Shown here: positions 35,464 through 44,371 of the stretch, piece after piece
Layout of the letters: every line of letters begins with the position of its first letter
How positions within the stretch are numbered: position 1 is the first letter of the stretch
Source: Lachnospiraceae bacterium A4
GTDB taxonomy: Bacteria; Bacillota; Clostridia; Lachnospirales; Lachnospiraceae
DNA length: 64,000 nucleotides
Direction: 5' to 3'
NCBI GenBank assembly: GCA_000403215.2
Contig: KE159538.1
Location: forward strand, 435,398-499,397
Made by a program: the position numbers and the translations under genes
Notes under the pieces: model-generated
Databases searched by the model: none
What the model saw: only the letters and a program-made list of their open reading frames with translations
Told to the model about the DNA's origin: nothing

Positions 35464-36036
35464 TTACACTGCCGCCTCAAACGCCAGCTCTAACGCCATC
35501 ATATTTCCATCAATCACTTCCGGCTTCTTTGCAAATTTATGCTGAAAAGAAGCCTTCATCTCCGCGAGAAACTCCTCTTTCTCCATAATCTTTGACACTG
35601 CCACGACCGCTGCAAGCATCGGCGAATTGGGATAATTCTTCCCCAATGCTCTCATGGAGATCTCCTTTGCATCGACTGTGTAGACAGCCCCCTGATAGCC
35701 GTGCAGATGCGCTTCAATCTCCTCCTTGCTGCGCGTGGAATTGATGATGACAGCGCCCTTTGGACTGAGTCCCTTCGTCACATCAATGCTGTCGAGCAGG
35801 CTCTCGTCCACTACCACCACATAATCTGGTTCATAGATATTGGAATGTACCGTGATCGGGCTTGCACTGATGCGGTTATACGCTGTGATCGGCGCCCCCA
35901 TCCGCTCTGGGCCGTACTCCGGAAATCCCTGCACATATTTTCCTGTCTGAAACGCTACATCTGCCAGCAGCAGTGCAGCCGTTTTGGCGCCCTGTCCTCC
36001 GCGCCCATGCCATCTGATCTCTACTGTGTCTTTCAT
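35464..36036 (-). CDS. porC: 2-oxoacid:ferredoxin oxidoreductase gamma subunit (PorC)
   Basis: A 190-residue subunit beginning with the conserved RWHGRGGQGAKTAA glycine-rich motif, followed by GFPEYGPERMGAPI. It completes the four-subunit (archaeal-type) enzyme. Many Clostridia instead use a single fused NifJ polypeptide. The gene starts 26 bases after the FHA gene on the same strand, so the two sets may be cotranscribed. Confidence 0.93.
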   Translation of the reverse strand: MKDTVEIRWHGRGGQGAKTAALLLADVAFQTGKYVQGFPEYGPERMGAPITAYNRISASPITVHSNIYEPDYVVVVDESLLDSIDVTKGLSPKGAVIINSTRSKEEIEAHLHGYQGAVYTVDAKEISMRALGKNYPNSPMLAAVVAVSKIMEKEEFLAEMKASFQHKFAKKPEVIDGNMMALELAFEAAV

Positions 36037-36062
36037 CTGTTCTAACCTGTCCCTTCTACCTG

Positions 36063-36971
36063 TTAAGATACACTGGTGGTCACGCGAAACTCGATATCTC
36101 CCACACTCAGTATATCGTTGTTCTCCAATTCCATCAGTTCATACGGCGGTATCATGATCCCGTTCACCAGTGTGTGATTTACACTTTTTAAGTCCTGTAC
36201 AAAGTACTTATGATTCAGTCTTGTAATCAGGCAGTGCCTGCGGCTGACGGCCTTGGAATACTCTGCTGTGATAATACCATCTGCTATTGCAGCATTTCTG
36301 CCAATCAGAAAATCCTCGCCGTCTATCAAAAATTCAAGCTCTCTCCCATTGCCGTGATACAGCAGCCTCAATATAATATCCTTCTGATGTTCATGCAGCC
36401 ACCTTCCCGTCCCTGACACACTGCCGCCCCTGTGCTGTAAACGCGCCAGAGCTTCCTCCTGCGTCAGCTCTCCCAGCTTCAGCATCAGCAATAGCTTCTT
36501 GATATACTGCTGCCCGTCAGCCGGCAGATACGAGGCAATGCTGGTCATCGTTTCCTCAAACTGTCCATACCAGCTTGCGCCCTCCGCATATCGAAGTTCT
36601 CCTGTAATCGGAAGGATTGCTGCCTTGATGCACCCATTTCCTTTGTCATAATACAGATTGTCATACTTGCACCAGATACATTCCTTTTTCAAAAAGCCAT
36701 TCTCTTCGACCTTCATATTCAGGAAAATCATTCCGCACAGCAAATCCACCAGTTCTTTTTCTTCAAACGCAGGAACGATATCGCTGAGCGATACCAGCGT
36801 CTCCTCGTCTGCCTGATACACCAGCTTTTCCCTGCCTCTTTGGTTTATTCTTATGTAGGGCAGCATTTGGCTGATATGCTCTTGCTCCAAGATTCGGCAT
36901 CCAATCTCAAAAAACGGGTCATGCTCCTGAAATAAAAAGGAAATCTGCTTCTCTTTTGCCTTAACCAGCAT
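36063..36971 (-). CDS. FHA-domain protein with DUF6382-like N-terminal region
   Basis: A 302-residue cytoplasmic protein. The first 170 residues are of a type seen in Clostridia with FHA domains (DUF6382-like, from memory), with GNGCIKAAILPITGELRYAEG in the middle. The C-terminal 95 residues form a forkhead-associated domain that binds phosphothreonine: FLIGRNAA, then SRRHCLI, then VQDLKSVNHTLVNG. The Arg, Ser and Asn contacts are present. The start at 36971 has GGAGGA eight bases upstream and overlaps the end of the preceding gene by 11 bases. The partner kinase and phosphoprotein are unknown. Confidence 0.8.
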   Translation of the reverse strand: MLVKAKEKQISFLFQEHDPFFEIGCRILEQEHISQMLPYIRINQRGREKLVYQADEETLVSLSDIVPAFEEKELVDLLCGMIFLNMKVEENGFLKKECIWCKYDNLYYDKGNGCIKAAILPITGELRYAEGASWYGQFEETMTSIASYLPADGQQYIKKLLLMLKLGELTQEEALARLQHRGGSVSGTGRWLHEHQKDIILRLLYHGNGRELEFLIDGEDFLIGRNAAIADGIITAEYSKAVSRRHCLITRLNHKYFVQDLKSVNHTLVNGIMIPPYELMELENNDILSVGDIEFRVTTSVS

Positions 36972-37443
36972 GTCTTGTATCCTCCATATCATCCTGTTGT
37001 CTTTTTAATATCCGGATGGAATCAATTATGTTTTCAAAAATATGTTCGTTTGGCGCCCACTGCTTCTCCATACACTGAATCGTGATGACAAGCTCTCTTT
37101 CCTGATAACCGCCCAGCAGAAATACATTGTAAAAATGATATCCCGCCACGCGTGATGTGTATTGTATCTCCCCAAAAACTCTCCTGTTAATCGTGCGCCG
37201 TTTGATATGCCTGCACTTAAAGTCACGGACATCTCTGCGAAACCCTTTATAGTATTCATTTAACTGGTGGTTTAGGTTCTCCTCTGTCAGATCTGCCCCG
37301 CCTCTTGAGATCTGAAGCACAGTCTTTTTGTCCTTTGAGAGCCAGCTATTCTGTGATGACAGAAAGGTTTCTGAGGGCTTAATATCGGATGGAATCATGA
37401 TTTCCACCCCCTCATCATATAGATGGTATTTTTTATACAGCAT
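36961..37443 (-). CDS. Unknown 160-residue protein coupled to the FHA gene
   Basis: Not recognised. It is a mixed alpha/beta, basic protein with no signal peptide. Notable segments are KKTVLQISRGGADLTEENL, RRDVRDFKCRHIKRRT and GYQERELVITIQCMEKQW. The start at 37443 is preferred: GGGAGGA precedes it, and the longer frame to 37515 would run through the guaB terminator hairpin. Its stop overlaps the FHA start by 11 bases, so translation is coupled and the two proteins probably work together. Similar short proteins are sometimes seen beside FHA and type VII-like secretion genes, but none is present here. Confidence 0.7.
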   Translation of the reverse strand: MLYKKYHLYDEGVEIMIPSDIKPSETFLSSQNSWLSKDKKTVLQISRGGADLTEENLNHQLNEYYKGFRRDVRDFKCRHIKRRTINRRVFGEIQYTSRVAGYHFYNVFLLGGYQERELVITIQCMEKQWAPNEHIFENIIDSIRILKRQQDDMEDTRHAG

Positions 37444-37476
37444 TGATGGCAAATCCTCCCTGTATGCAATCGAAAA

Positions 37477-37502
37477 CGCTGTCACAAGGTGTGACAGCGC
37501 TT
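37477..37502 (-). terminator. Intrinsic terminator of guaB
   Basis: On the minus strand CGCTGTCAC and GTGACAGCG (arms 37491-37499 and 37477-37485) pair perfectly around a five-base loop, then GTTTTCG follows. It separates guaB from the FHA-por genes. Confidence 0.8.
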
Positions 37503-37517
37503 CCTGTAAAATCAAAA

Positions 37518-39026
<1,509 letters not shown>

Positions 39027-39047
39027 TTATTAGAAAATATTTTTAAA

Positions 39048-39076
39048 ATTATACTAAAGCAGACACAGCTTGTCAA
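39048..39076 (-). promoter_or_regulatory. Consensus sigma-A promoter of guaB
   Basis: On the minus strand TTGACA (39071-39076), 17-base spacer, TATAAT (39048-39053): a perfect consensus. The leader to the start codon is about 70 AT-rich bases with no riboswitch-like structure seen. Confidence 0.88.
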
Positions 39077-39080
39077 GCAC

Positions 39081-39581
39081 TTAATCAGTAAAAACTTTTC
39101 TAGGTGCAATCATCTTGACGGTATGGACAAAATCTTCTGTCAGATTCATCAAAAATTTCTGGCTTCCCTCATAATAGACCCAGTACAGCTTCTGCTCCGG
39201 CAGGTCATGCCCCGCGCTTAGATCTGTCACCTTGGTCTGGCGGTTCCTGTAGGAATCAAGCTGGTGCGATTTTTCCGGCGCCATGACTTCTATTTTGTTG
39301 ACATCAATCGTCAACATTTTTTTCCTTCTCGTCTTTGCCATAATCTTGTCCACTGAAATCTCCTTGTCCAGATACAGATACTCAAATTCAATGTCCGTCC
39401 ACTGGAATACAAAATAGTCCAGTACGCCCAGCGCGACAACGATGATAAAGAACGTTATCTTTCCAGTCATCAGCGTGAGAAGCCCTGCCACCACCGTCAG
39501 CACCACACACGCCGCACGGCTCAATGCCTCCTTCATTCCTTTTTCTCTTTTCACCAACAGTTCCTTATAGCTTTCATTCAT
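39081..39581 (-). CDS. DUF6106-like membrane protein
   Basis: A 166-residue protein with two membrane segments (about 22-40 and 44-58) close to the N-terminus and a soluble C-terminal domain that begins after YLYLDKEISVDKI. It resembles, from memory, the DUF6106 proteins of Clostridia, whose function is unknown. The soluble domain contains KIEVMAPEKSHQLDSY and ends VKMIAPRKVFTD. It lies just upstream of the guaB promoter on the same strand and divergent from the gene at 39741. Confidence 0.7.
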   Translation of the reverse strand: MNESYKELLVKREKGMKEALSRAACVVLTVVAGLLTLMTGKITFFIIVVALGVLDYFVFQWTDIEFEYLYLDKEISVDKIMAKTRRKKMLTIDVNKIEVMAPEKSHQLDSYRNRQTKVTDLSAGHDLPEQKLYWVYYEGSQKFLMNLTEDFVHTVKMIAPRKVFTD

Positions 39582-39682
39582 AATGTAATCCCTTCCTTAA
39601 TTTTATTATTACAATAATACCTTATATCACAGAATAATTCAATGTAATATTCCTGCTTTAGAAAAAATTTATAGTATGTTGA

Positions 39683-39712
39683 TTGACATTTGCCAGCATT
39701 TCCATATATGAT
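39683..39712 (+). promoter_or_regulatory. Sigma-A promoter of the gene at 39741
   Basis: TTGACA (39683-39688), 18-base spacer, TATGAT (39707-39712). It overlaps the longest possible reading frame and so supports the later start. Confidence 0.65.
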
Positions 39713-39740
39713 AGTCATTATGAAAGATGGAGGTGTTACC

Positions 39741-40451
39741 ATGGAAGTCTACAACAAAAACCGCGACAAAAACAACTCAATGCACGATGAAATCCGGGAA
39801 CAGAATGCCAAGTTAAAAGATGCCCCGCTCAAAGAAAAGCTGGCATATTTTAACGAATATTACCTAAAAACTACCCTCGTGGTTCTCGCCATACTCCTCC
39901 TTGTGGGTTCTATTGCATACTCCATGCTGACAGCGCCCTCCGATACTGCCTTTGCCGCCTTTTTCTACAATACTACAGGAAAGCCGTCCGGCACGGAACT
40001 ACTCGACGGCTTTGTCAGCCATCTTGGCATTGACACCAAAGAGCATGACGCCTACATTGACGACTCGATGTATTACACCCCTGACAGCACCGACATGAAT
40101 ACTTTTATGGCGCTCGAAAAGACGATGGCTGTCATATCGACCGGTGAACTGGACGTTGTTGCGGGCGATGAGGGCACGTTCGATTACTTTGCGCGCACGG
40201 AATGCCTTTATGATCTCACGACAGTGCTTCCCGGCGACCTGCTCGCCAAATTCGAGGACAAGCTGTACTATGCCAAATACGGTGAAGCGGAAATCCTGAC
40301 GCCTGTCGGCGTCTATGTGGACGACGCGCCGAAGCTGGGCCAAAGCACTTACTATACAGGCACCAAACCCGTCTTAGGCTTCATTGTCAATACCAAAAAT
40401 CTTGACAATGCGATTGAATTTCTGCGATATATTTATATGGAAAACGAGTAG
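39741..40451 (+). CDS. Membrane-anchored extracytoplasmic protein of unknown function
   Basis: A 236-residue protein with a charged cytoplasmic N-terminus (about 40 residues), one membrane segment (about 44-65) and an extracytoplasmic domain. That domain contains alternating alpha/beta segments: MNTFMALEKTMAVISTGELDVVAGDEGTFDYF and the late GFIVNTKNLDNAIEFLRYIY. The layout resembles the second lobe of a solute-binding protein, but no firm family is recognised. GGAGG precedes the start at 39741. A strong terminator overlaps the stop codon. Confidence 0.75.
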   Translation: MEVYNKNRDKNNSMHDEIREQNAKLKDAPLKEKLAYFNEYYLKTTLVVLAILLLVGSIAYSMLTAPSDTAFAAFFYNTTGKPSGTELLDGFVSHLGIDTKEHDAYIDDSMYYTPDSTDMNTFMALEKTMAVISTGELDVVAGDEGTFDYFARTECLYDLTTVLPGDLLAKFEDKLYYAKYGEAEILTPVGVYVDDAPKLGQSTYYTGTKPVLGFIVNTKNLDNAIEFLRYIYMENE

Positions 40452-40477
40452 GGGAACCTTTTCCCCTACTCGTTTTT
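40443..40477. terminator. Bidirectional intrinsic terminator
   Basis: ACGAGTAGGGGAA and TTCCCCTACTCGT (from 40444 and 40461) pair around a four-base loop, followed by TTTT. It serves the membrane protein gene and the PfkB-like gene on the opposite strand. Confidence 0.88.
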
Positions 40478-41387
40478 ATAACCAGATGAGCTTCTTCCAC
40501 TGCTCAATCTGCTCTTCTGTCATAAATCCATTGGAGGTTCCTACAAATCCAATCTTGTACGAAGCAAACAACAGTGCGTTTTTGATCGCTTCCTTGGCAT
40601 TCTTTGTCTTGACATAATAGTGCATAAACGACGAGAACAGTGCGTTTCCGGCACCGATTGTATTCACGATCTCATTCGTCTTGACCGGCCTGTACTCAAT
40701 TACGCTGTTGTCCTCCTTTGTGTAGAGAATCACGCCCTTGTCCCCAATGCCCATAATGACAATCTCCGGGTCATATTTCTCCCTGCATTCCTTGATGCAG
40801 TCATAGTGGTCGCTCTCAAGATCATCGTCGCTGATATATAATATATCTGCCGCCGCCAGAAAATCCTCCTTGTTTGCTATCTTCTCCGCTCTCATGCTGC
40901 GCACGTTCACCGCAAGCGGCTTCTGGTATTTCTTGGCAAGTCCGATAATCGGACGGCAGAAATTACAGTTTGACATGAGAATCATATCTTTGTCCTGTAT
41001 GCGGCTCTCAAGCAGGTCATAATCATACTCCACATGCCTGATATCCTTAACGTCCTCAAATGTCTGCTTTTTCCCCTTACAATATAAGATTACCGAAGTA
41101 GGCATTCCATCTAACATTGGCAGCACATAATCTGTCTTGAGGTTCACATCAAACGTTTTCAGATATGCCTCAATCTGGCGCCTTGACATATTTCTTGCCA
41201 CCATGCTCATAAAGTCCACCTCGTTGCCAAGCCACTTGAGCGCCATCGCCTCGTTAAACCCTGCACCGCCAATCCCCGAATTGACCAGATCTGGTATACT
41301 CTCAAACTGTTTATACGGAACCGGCAGAGCTTCAACCTTAATAATTGTCTCCATCTGAACAAATCCTGCAACCATAAACTTACTCAT
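40476..41387 (-). CDS. PfkB-family carbohydrate kinase-like protein with altered catalytic motif
   Basis: A 303-residue ribokinase-fold protein. The N-terminal glycine pair (GIGGAGFNEAMALKWLG) and the nucleotide-binding part (IVIMGIGDKGVILY) are intact. The signature that should read GAGD, with the catalytic Asp, reads IGAGNAL, placing Asn248 at the base position. That change normally abolishes phosphoryl transfer, so it may be inactive, or use another residue. The start at 41387 has AAGGAGG six bases upstream. Substrate unknown. It is a single-gene unit between two terminator or promoter regions. Confidence 0.85.
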   Translation of the reverse strand: MSKFMVAGFVQMETIIKVEALPVPYKQFESIPDLVNSGIGGAGFNEAMALKWLGNEVDFMSMVARNMSRRQIEAYLKTFDVNLKTDYVLPMLDGMPTSVILYCKGKKQTFEDVKDIRHVEYDYDLLESRIQDKDMILMSNCNFCRPIIGLAKKYQKPLAVNVRSMRAEKIANKEDFLAAADILYISDDDLESDHYDCIKECREKYDPEIVIMGIGDKGVILYTKEDNSVIEYRPVKTNEIVNTIGAGNALFSSFMHYYVKTKNAKEAIKNALLFASYKIGFVGTSNGFMTEEQIEQWKKLIWL

Positions 41388-41473
41388 AAGCAACCTCCTT
41401 CATTCCCTCTTTCATTTATTTATATTCATTTTACCATATTTTTTGACAATTATATATATTTTTTAAACTTTTT

Positions 41474-41502
41474 TTGAAATTTTTTCGTGAAATATGTTAA
41501 AA
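41474..41502 (+). promoter_or_regulatory. Putative promoter of the DUF6062-like gene
   Basis: TTGAAA (41474-41479), 17-base spacer, TTAAAA (41497-41502) in a very AT-rich tract. Confidence 0.45.
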
Positions 41503-41534
41503 TATCTATATCATAGCAAAAAGGAGAACATATC

Positions 41535-42296
41535 ATGAAAGAACAGCTTTATACCATTCCCTTAAACGACGCCTTTGCCGCCAACGACGAATGCCCCTTC
41601 TGCTTCATTGAACAAAAGCTCGAACAGGACCTGCTCGACTTCACGCTCGGCTCTGGCTCCTCGTACATGGAGAGCGATATCCGCGACCTGACCGACAAGG
41701 AGGGCTTCTGCCGCTACCATTTCCTGAAAATGTTCCAGTATGGGAATACGCTCGGAAACGCCTGGATTCTCAAGACACACTTCAAAAAAATAAATGACGA
41801 GTTTTCCAGCGAAGTCAAGAAATTTAAGCCCGCAAAGCTTTCCTTTATGGATCGGCTCAAACGCTCTAAGGAGATCAATAACACCATGACTGCATGGACC
41901 TATGAAAAACAGCGCTCGTGCTATATCTGCCGCCAGTATGAGGATACCTACGCGCGCTATCTCGACACCTTTTTCTATATGTACAAAAAAGACGCCGACT
42001 TTATCAAAAAGCTCGAAAGCAGCAAAGGCTTCTGTATCGTCCATTTCGGCGATCTGTGCCAGAGCGCAGTCGAGAAATTAAACCAGAAGCAGTGCGATGA
42101 ATTTTTTAACACTGTGTTCCCGCTCATGGAGCACAATCTCAAACGCCTTGAGGAAGATGTAAGCTGGATGGTGGAGAAGTTTGACTACCAGAATGCGGAC
42201 GCCGACTGGAAGAACTCAAAAGATGCAATCCAGCGCGGAATGCAGAAATTAAAGGGCGGTTATCCTGCCGCCCCCGTGTACCAGCAAAAGAAATAA
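41535..42296 (+). CDS. DUF6062-like cysteine-motif protein
   Basis: A 253-residue cytoplasmic protein with paired cysteine motifs typical of DUF6062 (recognised from memory): CPFCFIEQKLEQDLL, then GFCRYHF, then SCYICRQYEDTYARY and GFCIVHFGDLC. The two halves look like a duplicated CxxC...FCxxHF unit, likely a metal site. No catalytic function is known for the family. An AAGGAG ribosome site precedes the start. The C-terminus is a Lys/Gly-rich tail. Confidence 0.75.
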   Translation: MKEQLYTIPLNDAFAANDECPFCFIEQKLEQDLLDFTLGSGSSYMESDIRDLTDKEGFCRYHFLKMFQYGNTLGNAWILKTHFKKINDEFSSEVKKFKPAKLSFMDRLKRSKEINNTMTAWTYEKQRSCYICRQYEDTYARYLDTFFYMYKKDADFIKKLESSKGFCIVHFGDLCQSAVEKLNQKQCDEFFNTVFPLMEHNLKRLEEDVSWMVEKFDYQNADADWKNSKDAIQRGMQKLKGGYPAAPVYQQKK

Positions 42297-42320
42297 CGAC
42301 TCCTGCGCTTCATATGAGAT

Positions 42321-42926
42321 TCAGGGGAGACTCAATGCCATATCCCGCACCAAATCAATATATGCTTTGATCTCCCTGAATATCGCATCGGTCTCCGCAG
42401 CCTGTGCCGTCTTCTCGCGTATAATGCCGCTGATGGTGTACTCGAGCATTTTCTTGATGCGCTCACGCCTCCCCTTGTCAGAGACATTGTCAATCTCAGC
42501 GTGCTTTAGATATGCATCCAGCCTCTCCTCATAGCTTTGTCTGGACGCTGCCGTCTTGACGGCAAGAGCCTGTTCTGGCTCGTGCGCTGCCTCCTCCAAA
42601 AAGATTGTGAGATATGGATAACTCCGCCCTACTTTGACTTTGGTCTTGGCAATCTGGCGCATCAGCTCAAAATAATTTGTTTCATTTTCGTCCACGATTG
42701 TAGACAGCTCTAACAGCATATATTTGACACAGTAATCATATACGAAAACGTAGATGCCCTCTTTGGAACCAAAATAGTGAAACCAGAGTCCTTTGCTGAC
42801 GCCGACGGTCTTTACCATATCATCCGTGCTGGCGTGTTTATATCCGTTTTTGGCAAACACTTCTATCGCGCCGTTAATCATGCGGTCCTGTTTCTCTCTT
42901 GCAAGGTCAAAAAATTTTTCGTTCAT
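42321..42926 (-). CDS. TetR/AcrR family transcriptional regulator
   Basis: A 201-residue repressor-type protein. The helix-turn-helix is at about residues 15-60 (AIEVFAKNGYKHASTDDMVKTVGVSKGLWFHYFGSK), with the family's usual FHYF recognition helix end. The ligand-binding half is helical and not diagnostic. The start at 42926 has GGAGG five bases upstream. No divergent target gene is evident; it is convergent with the DUF6062-like gene and about 200 bases from the gene at 43123, where it might bind. Ligand and targets unknown. Confidence 0.87.
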   Translation of the reverse strand: MNEKFFDLAREKQDRMINGAIEVFAKNGYKHASTDDMVKTVGVSKGLWFHYFGSKEGIYVFVYDYCVKYMLLELSTIVDENETNYFELMRQIAKTKVKVGRSYPYLTIFLEEAAHEPEQALAVKTAASRQSYEERLDAYLKHAEIDNVSDKGRRERIKKMLEYTISGIIREKTAQAAETDAIFREIKAYIDLVRDMALSLP

Positions 42927-43122
42927 CTGTACCTCCGTATTGTGTGCACGCCTAAGCTGCACTCCTTGATTACATCAATAGTAACATAATTTTACAAAGG
43001 AAGCAACAAACACCGCCCTATCATTTTTCAGCAATTTTTACATAATCTCTTTTCATTTCCATAAAATAGTATTAAAATAGATTTATCTAAAAAACAACTG
43101 CAACAGGAAAGGAGAACCACAC

Positions 43123-43653
43123 ATGGCTAAGAAATTTAGCAAGCTTGTTTTATTCAGTGCCCTCGCCGGTGCTGCAGCTGCTGGAACCTATTATTATCTT
43201 CGAAATAAAGCGAACGCTCCCGAGGATGATATTGACGATTTTGATGATTTTGACGATTTCGATGAGGATTTGGAGGAGGAGGATTTTTCTGCTGATTCCC
43301 CAAGCGCCACTGGCAGCAAAAATCATCCACATGTTCCTATAGACATAGACAATGCAAAGGAAATCATAGGCGAGAAGGTCATTGAGACACTTGACAAGAC
43401 CAAAGAAAAGCTTGAACACTTCAATGTGTCAGAGAAAATTGACAAAGCAAAGGAGATTATCGGCGAGATGACCTCTCCTGCGGTAGAGCCTGTCTACACA
43501 CAGGTGGATATGTCCTCCGTGCCAGCACAAGACGAGATCACTTCCTCTGCGCACGAGGAGAATACATCGTCCGTGTCCGCAACCTACGCTGACAGCGGCC
43601 AGTCTGTGAGTACGACTGTAAAATTTTTTGATGACTCGGAATCGGAGCCGTAA
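43123..43653 (+). CDS. Unknown membrane-anchored acidic protein with internal repeats
   Basis: A 176-residue protein with a short basic N-terminus and a membrane segment (about 8-27, rich in Ala). A poly-acidic stretch of repeated DDF units (residues about 35-55) follows. Next comes a helical region with two copies of KAKEIIGE-like sequence (about 75-120), then a Ser/Thr-rich tail. AGGAGA precedes the start. The acidic repeat and the helical duplication suggest a structural or envelope role; no family is recognised. Confidence 0.65.
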   Translation: MAKKFSKLVLFSALAGAAAAGTYYYLRNKANAPEDDIDDFDDFDDFDEDLEEEDFSADSPSATGSKNHPHVPIDIDNAKEIIGEKVIETLDKTKEKLEHFNVSEKIDKAKEIIGEMTSPAVEPVYTQVDMSSVPAQDEITSSAHEENTSSVSATYADSGQSVSTTVKFFDDSESEP

Positions 43654-43678
43654 ATTAAGCAGGACTTTGTATTCAAAG

Positions 43679-43700
43679 GGGGCTGTCTGACGACAGCCCC
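43679..43700. terminator. Hairpin terminator between convergent genes
   Basis: GGGGCTGTC at 43679-43687 pairs with GACAGCCCC at 43692-43700 around a four-base loop. No clear T-run follows on the plus strand. Confidence 0.65.
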
Positions 43701-44359
43701 TAAACTTCTTCAAACAAATATGCCGCTAACTGCGCTACTTTGGTAAAATACACATCGCTGTTTTTTTGCATAAATGCCCGGATTTCTGGAATATCATTGG
43801 ACCAGCCTGCCCCGACAAACGGCGCGCCGTAAGCTTTTGCCATGTCATAGCCTGGTTTTAAGTCGTCCACCACAACCATTTCCTCGGGTTTGAGCCCATA
43901 CTCGCGGGAGATGTGTTCTAATGCATATGTACTGGGCTTTCTCTGCGCAGGAGGACACTCCCAGCCAAAAATCTGATCCGGCACAGGGAGGTCATTTGCC
44001 TCATAGTCCCTTCTGATGTTATAGTCATAAGAGTGTGAAACCACGCACACAATGCCGCCTTCTGCTTTTTGACGCGCTATGATTTCACGTATTCCGCCAT
44101 ACGCCTTTGCGGTATGCCCCGATACGTAATTTCGCCAGCATTCAACCTCCACCTCAAGTTCATCGTCAGTCATGCCCAGCTTCCCGACACAGTAAGGAAT
44201 AAATCCCGGATCAAAATTCTCCCGGAAATAGTCCTCAAGCGAGATGGTCACGCCCGGTCTTAATAATTTAAGCGCCTCAAGAAATGCCGGATAATGGATT
44301 GTGGCGGTACTGTTGACTACAGTGTCATCATGGTCTAAGACCAGACATTTGTATCTCAT
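43700..44359 (-). CDS. HAD-superfamily phosphatase
   Basis: A 219-residue cytoplasmic hydrolase. Motif I is LDHDDTVVNST with the nucleophile Asp and the general acid Asp, motif II lies at CVVSHSY, and motifs III/IV include VVDDLKPGYDMAKAYG. The helical cap lies between motifs I and II. Phosphoglycolate phosphatase or beta-phosphoglucomutase-like roles are possible; the substrate is not evident. It starts 12 bases after the glnS stop codon and is probably cotranscribed with it. Confidence 0.87.
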   Translation of the reverse strand: MRYKCLVLDHDDTVVNSTATIHYPAFLEALKLLRPGVTISLEDYFRENFDPGFIPYCVGKLGMTDDELEVEVECWRNYVSGHTAKAYGGIREIIARQKAEGGIVCVVSHSYDYNIRRDYEANDLPVPDQIFGWECPPAQRKPSTYALEHISREYGLKPEEMVVVDDLKPGYDMAKAYGAPFVGAGWSNDIPEIRAFMQKNSDVYFTKVAQLAAYLFEEV

Positions 44360-44371
44360 TTTCTATTCTCC

